A stretch of DNA of 64,000 nucleotides, from NCBI GenBank assembly GCA_025506515.1, contig CM046454.1:30678465-30742464 (forward strand), in the 5' to 3' direction. Position numbers and translations under genes: made by a program. Source of the DNA: Flaveria trinervia. Taxonomy: Eukaryota; Streptophyta; Magnoliopsida; Asterales; Asteraceae. The notes beneath the pieces are model-generated. The model had not been told where the DNA came from. It saw nothing but the letters and a program-made list of their open reading frames with translations, and did not search any database. How positions within the stretch are numbered: position 1 is the first letter of the stretch; every line of letters starts with the position of its first letter. Below, piece by piece: positions 1 to 12,192 of the stretch.

Positions 1-495
1 TTTACAAAACTACTGAAACATAAATACTACTGAAAATATAAAACTACTGAAACTAGAAATATAAAACTACTGATATCACACTACTGAAGAAGTACTCTTC
101 AGCAGTTGTGACAAACTACTGAGGCTTCAGTACTTGATCTTCAGACTTTGACCTTCAGATGTTTCATCAGCTGATGACTTCAGTAGATATCATCAGCTGA
201 TGTCTTCAGTCTTTGTCTTCAGACTTTGTACATCAGTTGTTGATCTTCAGCACTTGTAAACTCTTCAGCTGTTGTACTTCAGTACTTTGGTCTTTCAGCT
301 TCAGCACTTGTGTTCTTCAGCTGTTGTACTTCAGCACTTTAGTTCTCCAGCTGTTGAAGTCTTTAGCACTTGATCTTCAGCTGTTGAGGTCTTCAGCACT
401 TGTCAAACTGCTGATGAGGCTTTCAGCAGTTGTTGTGATACCATCTGGGACTTAGAGTTTTCTGATCTTGGCTCATTGGTTCTTTTGGTCCAACA
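1..495 (-). repeat. Element A1, 3' LTR (cut by window edge)
   Basis: The right edge is the LTR start in minus orientation (plus strand ...GGTCCAACA), next to a PPT. The stretch is a direct repeat of about 16765-17257 and an inverted repeat of the start of the A2 3' LTR at 15773. It is dense in CTTCAG / ACTACTGA words and in CTTCAGC-TGTTG repeats. By comparison with the 813-bp A2 LTR, roughly 300 bp lie outside the window. Confidence 0.85.
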
Positions 496-504
496 AACTC
501 CCCT
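496..504 (-). other. Polypurine tract of element A1
   Basis: The plus strand reads aactcccct, so the minus strand is AGGGGAGTT immediately before the LTR start TGTTGG. This is where plus-strand DNA synthesis is primed in reverse transcription. The same tract stands before the A2 3' LTR at 15763-15772. Confidence 0.75.
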
Positions 505-706
505 GAACCAATGCAGCCAAAACCTCTAAATTATTCGTTGTCCCACTATTGTTGGCAAGTGTTGGTCTTTTTCTTCTTGATCAGTAGAGAAGATGACCCA
601 TGTAAGCTCCGGCCTGGGAAGAAATCTCAATATTTGTTTGGTAGAGTATGAATGGGAACTCTGTTTTGGGGAACAGGACACAGAGTTGTTATCCCATTCA
701 TGAGAT

Positions 707-3700
707 TTACTTCCCCATAATGAGTCTGTATGACTCTCGAACATAGGCCTCAAGGAGAACAACTTGTTCCTCCTGAGAGAGTTCTTCTACTCCTCCTTCG
801 AAGAAGAACTCTGGACCATAGTACTCTGATAAGTACTTCATGGTCCTGCCATTTTTCAGCTCCACCGTAGTTACCTCCCTATATACAAATTCACCAGGAT
901 GGTTGCCTTCAAGGAGTAACTGGAGCTCATTCTTCTGGATGTCTTCAAGCTTTTTATATAACAACCCTTCTTAATCATCTTGTTTTCTAGTAAAGCTTGA
1001 GGGGTCTTCTTTGCTTGGTGAGCTCTCTTGAATTCATCGATGATTTCCCAAGGTGAGACTACAACGGCCAACATGATGGTAGAATCTATTGTTTTTCGTA
1101 CCTGGCCATTGTATCTGTGAGGAATGGTTCTTTTATGGAATCTAGAACTCACCCTGGGGTCCGACCATACTCTCACTCTCTCCTTCTGATACTGAAAAGT
1201 GTGCCTGAGAGTGTACAGCCTTTGAGCATGCCCTTTCATGGCTTGAATAGATGATGACTGAGGAAATTCCTTGTCAACCATCTTCAACAGTTGCTCATCG
1301 TGTTTTTCTGCTGTTCTTCTTCTTCTATCTTGACTCTGACCATTTCCCTTTGAGAGTCAGGTGTGATCATGGGTGACTTCGGGGTTTTGGCAGCTTTAGA
1401 ACAGCAGAGAGTGGCAGACTATCATCTTCATCCTCCTCTTCGTCTTCTTCTTCCATCTTCACACCCTTCTCCTCCTTCTGGTGCATCACTGGATGATGGT
1501 TGGGTTGGTGAAGGAATTGGTTTAGAAGAATGAGGATGTTTGGATTTTGGCTTAGAGTTGGTTGGGAGATTTGAGGGATAGGATCTGTTTGAGTGGGTGG
1601 AAGGGAAGGTTGATCTAGCATCTTTGTGTTAGTTTCGCCTTTGTGAGTTTAGCCATCTCTAACCTTTTACCAGCCCCAGCCTCATCAAGGGCTTCCACAA
1701 TAATCCCTTTGTTGAATTGCTCAGACAGACAGATTCTGGTGGCTATAGCCAGAATGCTGTCCCTGGTCCACACGCGGATCTCCATTAATGATCTTCCTAA
1801 GTATTTTGCAATAAAGCGGATCATTATTTCCAACCTCTCTTGTTCTAGAGCATCATACCCTGCCCATCGGGTTTGTATCTCTTGCACTTCCAACCTTCTG
1901 ATCTCACTATCCAGTGTGGCTGTGTCAAACCCCTGCCTGAAGAGTTGTTCAATTATTTTATCCATGGAGCGGCTGTGTGTAGTGTCAGCTTCTTTTACCA
2001 GCTCCTCCAAGGATTTGTCTTCAGGAGTATGACCATCAGCACTTTTCCTTCGCTTGTAAGTGAGCAGAGGTTGCTTTTCTTTCTCCTCCTCTTGGGCTTG
2101 CTTCTCTTCCTTCTTTTCCTCTGATCTTTTCCTCTTCTTTTCTTTTATTGCAGAACTCTCCCCCTTTTTGGATGCATTGGAGGAGGGGGTTTGTACCGCA
2201 GAAAGAGTCTTTTGGACAGCAGCATCAATCAAGGGCTGTAAAGTTGAGGAAAGCCTCTCATCAAGGGCTTTAGTCACAATATCAGTGATTATGGGTGTGA
2301 TGAGAGGGAGGGAATTTTGAAGTACAACACCTATTTGCTCAGGAGGGTTCTGTTCCTGAGAAGTAGGGCCTGAAGCAGAGGCAGGTGGTTGAGTTTGGAG
2401 TGGCTCAGTGTTTGGGGAACCTTCAAGTGAAAGTGCCATCTGTGGGTGGGTAGAGGCAGATGGTCTTTCTCCTTGTGAGAGTTGATCAAGTAGGTTTTGC
2501 AGCCTACTGACTTTCTCTTCAAGGATTGTGTTCTGGGCAAGAACATCGTAGAAAAAGCCCTGGTCATCATCAGCCGAAGCTGAATCATCTGACCTCCTGC
2601 TTAGAGCAGGATTTACATGCACTAGGTGTAGACCAGTTGATGCATGTGCCCCTTGTGCTTGGTACTGGGGACTTCCAGCCTCAGGACAGTGTCCATCATC
2701 AGCTGTTGCCTCTAGTGAGGTCTTAGCATATTACCAGCCTCATTCTGATCATGTGCTGAGTCAGAGGAGGTGGTAGCCTCACTAGATATTCTAAGCTCCT
2801 TGTCTACACCAGGAGATAGAAGTGGTAAACCCCTGTGCTGTGGGTTCTCAAGGGCACTGTGTTCCTCCCCCTCAATTGTAGAGGTATTCCAAGTAGTAAG
2901 TGGTTTCTGGGGAGGGGTTGAGGAGTGCAGTTGAGTCAGCACTTGTGCAACTATTAAAGTTGGGCTGTGAGGGGCGGTTGTTTGGGGTGAAGGATAGAAG
3001 CAGTGTGCACCCGGGGAGGTTGGTGCTCTTTAATGGCAATCCCCTCAAGTGAGGAAGATCCCAGATATGTAGGTACCCCTTGTGTGGTTGCTGCAGGCTC
3101 CTGTTGAGAGGAAGCCTGAGCGGCTATGGCTGGAAGAGTCATTGTATCCACTAGGGGGTTTGGACTAGTGGATATATCCTGCGTTTGTGTTGCAGGGGCA
3201 TCCTCAGGGGACTCAATTCCCTGAGTAGCCGTTTTGGGTTTCTTTTTGGTGGGTTTGGTGGGGACTTTTGATTGGAGGTGGTGGCTGTGGTTCCAGCTGT
3301 GTGGGTTTTCGCAGCTTGGCAGCCATTTTGAGTGTCTGGTCAGAGTTGTGCCGGAGTATACTTCCGGCAGAACAGCCGTAGCAGGGACTCCCAAGCCAAC
3401 AAGTCCCTCAGCATTAAGCTGGTTTGTAATGATGGCCATTATGAACCGTGGATATAGTATCCAACGGTTGGCAGTTAGTTTTTGAGCCATATCCTTGAGC
3501 TCCGAAAATATTATTTCTGAAAAGTTTAGTGGTTGTTGCTCAAGAATAGAATACATTACCTGCTGCCATTTTGTCGACATTTGATCCCAAGACGACGTCT
3601 TAGGGGCCAAACATACATTCACCATGTGAAAAATTAGGCGCTCAGCGTCATTAAAGTGTTTCTTCATGATGGTGGAGGCACTGAGATCGCCTTGATATCC

Positions 3701-4041
3701 ATGTTGGGCAAAGGATAGATCTGTGGTGCCCTTCGGATATCCAGCAGGAGAACTAGCATCATTCAGATGAAGAATTTTGCGGATTATTGCAGGAGTGATG
3801 ACTACTTCCTTGTTGTTGACGACCGACTGGAGAGATGGTGTGTGTTCTCCCTAGTGGTAATAGTAACGTTCATCCAAAATTGGTGCAGGGATTCGGCATG
3901 TAGTATGGGATTCAAAAGAAATGCCGTATTGTATTGGAACTGAACTATAAGATCGATAGCATTATCGAACTTAGTCCAGATGGGCGATTTAGTGAGGTAG
4001 GCAACACAGTTGTGTCGCGGTTTAATTTGCATGGACGCCAT
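707..4041 (-). pseudogene. Extra 3' ORF of element A1 (sirevirus-like third ORF), broken
   Basis: Unknown function. It is a large reading frame of about 1,100 codons between pol and the 3' LTR, on the retrotransposon's sense strand. It starts at ATG 4041 (MASMQ, with KPRHN at residues 7-11) and ends at 707. Longest open pieces are 4041-3802, 3667-2954 (237 aa), 2622-1615 (335 aa), 1287-871 and 964-707; frameshifts separate them. Visible in order: HN motif, FW motif near residue 57, YPRF motif at 3431-3457, Pro/Gln/Thr-rich linker, a short heptad segment (ILEEKVSRL...), a Lys/Glu-rich stretch with KEKKRKR and YKRRK that could be nuclear localisation signals, then a mixed C-terminal domain. No clear membrane segment or signal peptide. 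Homologous to 12273-15557 (inverted) and more distantly to 17258-20006, 46836-50068 and 60496-63943. The usual 'env-like' label is not supported by what I see. Confidence 0.7.
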
Positions 4042-4111
4042 TGAGAAGAGGGAAGTTTTTGGAGAGGAATGTTAGGTTTGAAGAAGATGAAGCATTGAGA
4101 GCTTAGGTCAG

Positions 4112-4123
4112 GGATATTTATAG
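4112..4123 (-). promoter_or_regulatory. TATA box upstream of A1 extra ORF
   Basis: The minus strand reads CTATAAATATCC about 70 bp before the extra-ORF ATG at 4041, followed by a pyrimidine-rich leader. The A2 copy has CTATATATA at the same place, so the TATA character is kept although bases differ. It could drive a separate mRNA for the extra ORF; this is inference. Confidence 0.5.
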
Positions 4124-4800
4124 GTATGGGTAAGAAAACGACTGAAGGATGTGGTGTTAGTCATCAGTAGTTTTAAACGACCGTTGACATGGTATTATCC
4201 TTTCAGACGTTGAAACAGCTAAAGTCGTGGTGTTAGGCATCAGAAGTTAGAAAACTACTGAAGACCGTGGTTTTGACTTCAGATGATGAAACAACTGAAG
4301 ACATGGTGTTTGGCGTCAGTAGTTATGAAACTACTAAAGCCAGTGGTTTTGTCATCAGCTGTTGTAAACAACTGAAGACTTGGTATTAGTCATCAGTAGT
4401 TATAAAACTACTGAAGACAGTGGTTTTGCTTCAGTGTTTAGAATGAAACAGCAGTTATAGAAACGACTGAAAAGAAAGTTCTCTTCAGCTGTTTTCGTCA
4501 ATCTTAGCTTGTCAGCTGTTTCATACTGTCCTCAACACATTCATCAGCCTTTTGGCTGATTTCAGTTGTTTCATAGGACATCAGTACTTATCTGTTTTTA
4601 CTGATTGCAGTAGTTGTAGCGGCATCAATAGTTGTAACTACATCAGTAGTTTAGAACAGATGAAGTACTTCAGTACTTTGAGACATTTAGCCTCAGTAGT
4701 TATAAAAGCGGCTGAGGGTATAAAGAGCTCATCAGTACTTATATGTGACATAGTTACTAATGATCATCAGTACTTATACTAAGATCATCAGTAGTTGTCA
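4124..4800 (-). repeat. A1 pol-to-extra-ORF spacer, dense in inverted short words
   Basis: The spacer is full of hairpin-like units of the form TCAGTAGTT-n-AACTACTGA and CTTCAG...CTGAAG. Its counterpart is 11536-12190 in A2. No gene is visible. The same words fill the family's LTRs. Confidence 0.75.
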
Positions 4801-4957
4801 CTATTCTAGCTGCAGCATACCAAGCCTTAACACCAGGTTTTGAAAGTTGAACCATCCAAAGGCTTAGTAAAAATGTCTGCAAGCTCATCGCACTAGGCAC
4901 AAACTTAGGATCAATCAGACCTTTTTCAAAACAATCCCGTATAAAATGTTGTCTGAA
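4801..4957 (-). pseudogene. C-terminal end of A1 pol (RNase H tail), truncated
   Basis: The reverse complement of about 11395-11535: the last ~50 codons of Copia RNase H, ending with a TAG at 4801-4803. The match stops at about 4957, where A2's truncated 5' LTR begins. The gag and nearly all of pol expected for A1 are absent, so A1 is a deletion derivative. Confidence 0.8.
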
Positions 4958-4960
4958 GTA

Positions 4961-5164
4961 GATGAAGGGAATGAATGATTGATTTGATTAGAAATATTCT
5001 ACATCTATAAACATTCCTAGAAATCGAATATATATTCTCTCCCTATAACCGTATGCGATCTTAATGCTTACAAGTATCAATTGCTTGCTACAATGTCTAA
5101 TTCTAGTTTGTATTCCGCTGCTTTGTATTCTGATACATCAAACTTGTGATCACTGATCCTGTCA
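4961..5164 (+). repeat. A2 5' LTR remnant (last ~200 bp)
   Basis: It matches 16371-16585 of the 3' LTR from ATGAAGGGAATG to the terminal GATCCTGTCA, with a few base differences. The first ~600 bp, including the promoter region, are missing. The junction with A1 at 4956-4962 has no recognisable target duplication. Confidence 0.85.
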
Positions 5165-5166
5165 AA

Positions 5167-5178
5167 TGGTATCAGAGC
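5167..5178 (+). other. A2 primer binding site (initiator tRNA-Met)
   Basis: TGGTATCAGAGC, the standard complement of the plant initiator tRNA-Met 3' end used by Copia elements, two bases after the LTR terminal CA. It fixes the element's orientation as plus. Confidence 0.95.
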
Positions 5179-5397
5179 AGGTTAATCATTGATCGATCTA
5201 ACAATTGTTCATTGAAACTGCTATTCAAGATCTAAGTTTGATTGAATTAGCTTTTGTTTTTGCAAGAAACGGTTATAGAGATTGAATTTTCTGTATTTCT
5301 GCTCATTCATCCTGAGATCTTTCTGGGTTCTCATTGAGTCTGTTGTGGTCTGTCTAAAACTTTTAAAACTTGAACTAAATTGTTATTTGATCTGAAA

Positions 5398-8230
5398 ATG
5401 ACCACTCCTTCCAATGATCCTCACAATACTGGTTCCTCAACCAAGCCACCTATGCTGGTTAGGAATGAGTATAACATATGGCAAAGACGTATGCTCCATC
5501 ACCTGTCTGTTAACAGCGTAGGGTTTGGACATCAGTGGTACATGGTCCACACAAGCCTATGGTGAATAACCCGGAAACCAATCAAATGGTTCCGAAGAGG
5601 AGGGAGCAATACTCAGATGAGGATAAGAAGTTGCTTGAGATTGATGCAAAAGCCCATGGAATTCTGGCCATGGCATTGCCCAATGAAATCTATTCTGGCT
5701 AATGCATCATGAAACTGCCCATGACCTCTGGATTCTTTGAAAGAACAATTTGGAGGAACAGATGAGGTCTTGGCAATAATAGATAAATTCTTGCCCAACA
5801 ATATGAGACATTCTCTCATAGAAAGGGTGAGACACTGACTCAACAATATGAGCGGTTTTCTTGTTTGATCTCTGAACTAAAAATGGTCAAACTTGAATAC
5901 ACCAATATTCAGATGAATAACAGATTTCTCAGATCACTGCCTGAGAGATGGGACACATATACTATTGTCCTACGCTCCAGTGCAAGTTTGGACAAACTAT
6001 CTCTCACCCAACTCCATGGGAAACTGCTCACTTTTGAGAGAGATAGAACAGAAGAGAAAGCTGTCTTCATCTGGAAAGCTCACTGAAGACTTTATACAAG
6101 GCAACACTGCCTTGGTGGGTCATGAGTCAGAATATGCTTCATCTGAATGCAGTATGATGAGCATATAAATTTCTCTTCAAGCACTTCTGATTCTGCATTT
6201 GTGAGTGTTGATGGTCAGTTTACTGGGTGTAATAATGACAATCTATGTTTCATTATGGATGATCTCAAGGGGATTGCTGATGATGACTTAGAAGAGATGG
6301 ATATTTTGAGCCAAATGGCCTTGATAAATATCAGATCTCAGAAGTTCTATAAAAGAACTGGAAGAAAATTCCCAGGACTCTCTGGCAAAACCAAAGTTGG
6401 TTTTGACAAGAGCAAGTTGAGGTGTCACAAATGCCAAAGGCTTGGACACTTTGCAAGAGAGTGTAGATCAACTGGATCTAACTCTACTGCACCCTTTGTG
6501 ACTTTTCCTGGCAATAGTCAACAACACAGAGGGCAACATCCTGTCACCTCTAGTCATCATCCTAACAACAATCTCCGGCATATTTTGTTCCTCAGGGTCA
6601 AATGCCATATCAGTACCCTTGTTATTACATGCCACAGTCAAATCAAGTTCAAGTTCCTATGACACCACAACCTCATGCACTACCAGAACCTCAGCCTTCC
6701 CTATCTCATCAACAACCTCAATCTCAACAACACAGCTTCTTCACCCCAGGAGTTGTTGACTGGAGCAGTTTACCAGATGACTTGTCTGGTCATGATCAAC
6801 TGTTCTCAGGTGCTGGTCAACATGGTGGTGACAGTCCCTTTGGGAATCTAGCTCTTATGGCTTTGGAGTCTGCTGATACTTCATTTTCCAATGCCTCTAC
6901 ACCTCAGGTATCACAGGTATCCTCTGAGGCAAAAGCCAAATTATGTTCTGAACCATGCATAGCAGCATTTGCTTCCATTAGAGAAGCAAATGTAGCTTTA
7001 ATTAATAAGAACATTGAGCTAGAACAAATAATTTCCAAAAACAAAGTTGAGTTTGAGTTTGTGCTCAAAGATAAGAATGATGAGATTTATAAACTGAATT
7101 GCCAAATAATTGATGATAAGGCTAGAGAAGAAGTACTTCTAGAGAAGTACAAAGATCTCAAAGAAACCTTGCAGTTACCCAGGTCGAGTGTGATAGATGG
7201 GTACAATCATGCAAAGGTTTTGAAATGCTTTTAGTAAGCAATCTGCTTCAAATGTGAAGTTTGGAATTGGTTACAATCACACTGCTCCAACTACAGATTT
7301 TACCCCAAGAGCAGAGGTAGAATCTGATGGTGAGAGTGATAACCAATCCATCACATCATGTGATCTACCTTCTGATATAGCACAATCAGAAGTAGCAGTC
7401 AGCATCAAGCCCTCTTTGAACCTATCAGCTGATGTTGATGGTTCAAATGCTGACATTCATGATCAATGAGTTGATCAACTCAGGAGTTAATCCTGAAGGT
7501 CCTGAAAGGACTATGAGCAGGATTTAACACCTGAAGTTCAAACTTCAACTGCTGTCAGTACTGAAGAGAAGAAAACTGGCAGTAGTAGAAAGAGTTTGAA
7601 GACTACTAAAGAGGTAGTCAAGAAAGCAACCAATGCTTCCAAAGCATTGAAGAACAAGTCTTCTGTTGCTTCACCAACTTTAGTTGATGATGAACCTAAG
7701 ATGAAGAAGAAACCATGTGAAGTATGTGGTTTGTTCAATCATCTTACAGATGATTGTTGGTACAAAAGAGGTTCCAAACTCTAACAAAGGAAGAAATTAA
7801 TGAGAAAATGGTAAAAATGAAAACTGAGTTTGAGACCACATTTGTATCAGCAACATCAAATCCTGTAACCCTTAAGTCCTTAAAGAAATCCAAAAGGAAG
7901 GGGTTAAACAGGTGACAGCTGAGGGTGCTCAAAAGAAGAAGGTGCAACATAGGACCTTATCTAACTCCACTAGCAATGTGTCTGATGAGCTGAAAGCTTA
8001 TCACAAAATCAGACACAGCTGGTGATGATGGTACAACATCTGTTGGGTAGAGTTAACCAACTAGATTCTCCTATGTTGAAACCACAGAAAAGGAGGTCCA
8101 AGCCAAAGGACTCCTCTTCTACACCATCTTCTTCCTCTCAGGCTGTTGTTTCAAATAAACATGTTAGTTTACCATCTATTGATGAGACCAGGCCCAAAAC
8201 CAAAAAGGTTTGGGTCTCTAAAACTAACTG
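5398..8230 (+). pseudogene. gag: A2 gag, broken
   Basis: The capsid/nucleocapsid part of the polyprotein. I chose ATG 5398 (MTTPSND), 230 bp after the PBS, since the in-frame upstream ATG at 5380 lacks family resemblance. The N-terminal part has the usual Copia gag entry motif with a conserved Trp (YNIWQRRM). Stops and frameshifts occur at about 5560, 5700-5800, 6085, 6600 and 7235. A first CCHC knuckle (C-x2-C-x4-H-x4-C) lies at 6423-6464. A Gln/Pro-rich stretch and a probable coiled coil follow (about 6960-7190). A second CCHC knuckle is at 7716-7757. Two knuckles separated by a long linker also occur in element B. The knuckles would bind the element's RNA for packaging. Not functional as read. 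Confidence 0.8.
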
Positions 8231-9950
8231 ATTGTTTATTATTGCAGGGTTCTTCAACATGCCAAAGTAGCATCTGGTATGTAGACAGTGGGGGATCTAG
8301 CACATGACTGGGAACATCTCTCTTCTTCATGACTACTCTCAAGGAAAGAAGGGATTTGTCTCTTTTGGCAATGATGCTAGGGGTTACATCATCGGAAAGG
8401 GCTTTGTCTCCAATGGAGAAATCAAATTTGATGATGTTAATCATGTGGAAAATCTCAAGTACAACCTTTTGAGTGTCAGTCAAATGTGTTGCCCTTTTCA
8501 CCAGTCAAAACTGTAGGATTCTGTCATCCAAAGTTTTGCACTTGATTGACAAGGTGTTGGATGATCACACTCTCCTGCAAGCCAACAGGACAGGAAGAGT
8601 GTATGCCTTAGATCTCTCTAAGAAGATAGATCTCAAAGGCAATCCTTGCCTATTTTCCAAAGCCTCTTCTCAAGAATCTAAACTGTGGCACAGGAGGCTT
8701 GGTCATGTTAATCTCAAACAAAAAATGAATCAGCTTCGCCACAATAGTTTAGTCAGAGGCTTACCAATTAAGGAGTTCCACTGTGATGAAACCTGCACTG
8801 ATTGTTTAAAAGGAAAACAGCACAAAGTCTCATTCCCTCCTATTGAAGTGTCCAAGTCCACTGCCTGCTTGCAATTACTGCATATGGATCTATTTGGTCC
8901 TGTGAGAGTAATGAGCATGGCAAAGAAGAAATACTGTCTGGTAATGTGGATGATTACTCCAGATTTGTATGGACTTTCTTTCTACATTCAAAGGATGAGA
9001 CTGCTCAGAAGATTATTCACTTTGTGCTGTACATTGAGAAGCAGTATTCCCTTCCAGTCAAGTGTATTAGGAGTGATAATGGAACTGAGTTCAGAAATCA
9101 TACACTGATGACTTCTATCTTTCAAAGGGAATCAAAAGGCAGTTTAGCATTCCAAGGACTCCAGAGCAAAATGTAGTAGTGGAGAGAAAGAACAGGACCC
9201 TCATTGAAGCTGCAAGGTCCATGCTGGCTGACTCAGGTTTGCCATTGACCTTTGGGCTGAAGCTGTCAACACAGCTTGTTATGTGCAAAATAGAGTTTTA
9301 GTAAATCAGAGGTTGATGAAGACTCATATGAAGTTCTCCATCATTTGGCTCCTCTGATTTCATTTTTCAAAGCATTTGGGTGTCCCTGTTTCATTCTCAA
9401 CACAAAGGATCAACTCCATAAATTTGATCCTAAGGTGGATGCAGGGTACTTTGTTGGTTATTCATCTACTTGCAAGGCATACAGAGTCTTCAACTGCAGA
9501 ACAAAGATGGTTGAAGAAACTATACATGTTAAGTTAATGAATCTCCAAAGGACAAGATTCCACAAAGTCCTGTGGAGTTATTTGATTTGGACATACTGCA
9601 ATATGTTCCTTATCAAACTCCTGCTGTTGCTCCTGTCAACAGTTCACCACCTGGTGGTACTGCTGATGATGATGATGATTGCAGTACTCACCTCTTCAGG
9701 TTTAGTGATCAGCTGCCTGACTCAGCTAGACCTGATGTTCCTGTAGCGCCAGTAGCACCATCCACAACAAATGCTGATGAGATTTCTTCAAATTCAACTT
9801 CCTTTGAATTACCATCCACTGATTGGTTCAAGGAAATGATACACCATCACCATCTGTTGCTGCTGAACCGGCTACAAAAACTTGCACAGATTCATTGTGT
9901 ATCAAGATCTGAAGAATCACCCTATGTCTCAAATCATTGGTGATATCATG
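8231..9950 (+). pseudogene. pol: A2 pol N-terminal half: protease and integrase, broken
   Basis: The protease active site D-S-G starts at 8284 after a Trp-Tyr-Val; a stop/frameshift follows at about 8305. The integrase zinc-binding HHCC is clear: His 8689, His 8704, Cys 8794, Cys 8803. The catalytic core carries Asp in LHMDLFGP (about 8885), Asp in RSDNGTEF (9075) and Glu in VERKNRTL (9182), so the D-D-E triad is present but in three frames (shifts at ~8940 and ~9170). The region to 9950 is the divergent integrase C-terminus and a Pro/Ser-rich linker to RT. The order protease-integrase-RT is diagnostic of Copia rather than Gypsy. Confidence 0.85.
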
Positions 9951-11535
9951 CTGGAGTATCAACAAGAAGTCAATTTCAAATTTCTGCTTCTATGCTCTCT
10001 TCATCAGTCAGCAAGAGCCAAAGAATTATCACATTGCTTTAAAGGACAATGGATGGGTTGATGCCATGCAGCTTGAGCTTCTTCAGTTCAAGAAACAGCA
10101 AGTGTGGGAACTGGTTCCTCTACCTCCAGGTAAGTGTGCAATAGGCACTAAATGGGTGTTTAGGAACAAAACTAATGAAAATGGGCTTATTGTTAAGAAC
10201 AAGGCCAGACTAGTTGTTCAGGGGTTTGCACAAGAAGAAGGTATTGATTATGATGAAAACCTTTGCCCCTGTAGCCAGACTGGAAGCAATTCGATTGTTT
10301 TTAGCTTATGTGCCTATCAAAACCTTAAAGTTTTTCAAATGGATGTCAAAAGTGCATTTTTGTATGGAAAAATTAAAGAAGAGGTTTATGTATGTCAACC
10401 TCCAGGCTTTGAGGACAATAAACATCCTAATGGGGTATTGATAGCTTGATAGGCTCTTTATGGGTTAAAACAAGCTCCTAGAGCCTGGTATGAGACATTA
10501 TCAAACTTTCTTCTGGAAAACAATTTCACTAGAGGCTCCATAGATAAGACTTTATCATTAAGAAAGCTGGGCAGCATAATCTACTTGTTCAAATTTATGT
10601 AGATGATATTATTTTTGCATCCTCTGATCCAAAGTTGTGTGATGCCTTTACAAAGTTGATGCAACAGAAGTTTGAAATGAGTGCCATGGGAGAATTACAG
10701 TTCTTTCTGGGGTTGCAAATCAAACAAAAGGCTGATGGAATTTTCATTCATCAGTCCAAATACACAAAAGATCTTTTGCAAAAGTTTGATTTACAAAACT
10801 GTAAGCCCTGTTCTACCCCCATGTGCAACACCACACAAATGGATACAGATCAGAAAGGTAAAGTGGTTGATGAAACACTTTACAGATGTATGATTGGGTC
10901 CTTGATGTATTTAACAGCTTCTAGACCAGATATTATGTTTGCTACAGGTGTTTGTGCTAGATTTCAGGCTGCACCTAAAGAGTCCATCTGAGTGCAGTCA
11001 AGAGGATCTTTAGATATCTGCAAGGCACTCCATCTCTAGGTTTATGGTATTCCACTGGACATTCTGGAATTAGTTGTTTTTTTTGACAGTGACTATGCAG
11101 GGTGTAAGTTGACCAGGAAATCAACTTCTGGTGGATGTCAATTCCTAGGCAACTGCTTGATTTCTTGGCAGAGCAAGAAACAGACCTCAGTTGCTACATC
11201 AACTGCTGAAGCAGAGTACATTGCTGCTGCAAGTTGTACATCTCAGGTACTCTGGCTTCAAAACCAACTTTGGATTATGGCATTACAGAGACTAAGACTA
11301 CATTGCTAATGGATAGTGCTTCAGCTCTTTGCATTGTCAAAAATCCAGTCCAGCACTCTAGGACCAAACATATAGAGATCAGACATCATTTTATAAGAGA
11401 TTGTTTTGAAAAAGGTCTGATTGATCCTAAGTTTGTGCCTAGTGTGATGAGCTTGCAGACATTTTTACTAAGCCTTTGGATAGTTCAACTTTCCAAAACC
11501 TGGTGTTAAGGCTTGGTATGCTGCAACTTGAATAA
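9951..11535 (+). pseudogene. pol: A2 pol C-terminal half: reverse transcriptase and RNase H, broken
   Basis: RT fingers/palm motifs run from about 10020 (KWVFRNK, MDVKSAFLYG, PPGFED) to the catalytic YVDD at 10596-10607 and FFLGLQIKQ near 10710. RNase H follows with KSTSGGCQF, the acidic STAEAEY and the C-terminal DIFTKPL tail, ending at TAA 11533-11535. Breaks: frameshift about 10260, TGA at about 10447, frameshifts about 10540 and 10985-11100, and another near 11240. The enzyme would copy element RNA into DNA in the cytoplasmic particle. Catalytic residues are intact, so decay is by indels and stops rather than loss of conserved sites. Confidence 0.85.
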
Positions 11536-12190
11536 GTGAACTACTGATGATCTTAGTAATTCATACTGATGATCATAAGTACCAACGTCACATAGAAGTA
11601 CTGATGAGTTCTTTTATCCTCAGTAGTTTTTATAACTACTGAAGGCTAAATGTCTCACAGTACTGAAGTACTTCATCTGTTCTAACTACTGATGCAGTAC
11701 AACTACTGCAATAAGTAAAAACAGATAAGTACTGATGTCCTATGAAACAACTGAAATCAGACAAAAAGATGATGAATGTGTTGAGGACAGATGAAACAGC
11801 TGAAAAGCTAAGAATTGACGAAAACAGCTGAAAGAACTTTCTCTTCAGTCGTTTGTGCAACTGCTGTTTCATTTAAAACAACTGAAGCAAAACCACGTCT
11901 TCAGTAGTTTTATAACTACTGATGACTAATCCCTAGTCTTCAGTTGTTTACAACAACTGATGACAAACCACTGTTCAGTAGTTTCATAACTACTGATGAC
12001 ACACACCAAGTCCTCAGTTGTTTCAATCATCTGAAGTCAAAACCACGGTCTTCAGTAGTTTTCTAAACTACTGATGCCTAACACCACGACTTCAGCTGTT
12101 TCAACGTCTGAAAGGATAATACCATGTCAACGGTCGTTTAAAACTACTGATGACTAAACACCACATCCTTCAGTCGTTTCCTTACCCGTA
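11536..12190 (+). repeat. A2 pol-to-extra-ORF spacer, hairpin-word repeats
   Basis: No gene. Repeated units such as TCAGTAGTTTTATAACTACTGATGA and CTTCAGTTGTTT...AACAACTGA, each an imperfect inverted repeat spaced roughly every 55-65 bp. The counterpart in A1 is 4124-4800. Confidence 0.8.
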
Positions 12191-12192
12191 CC

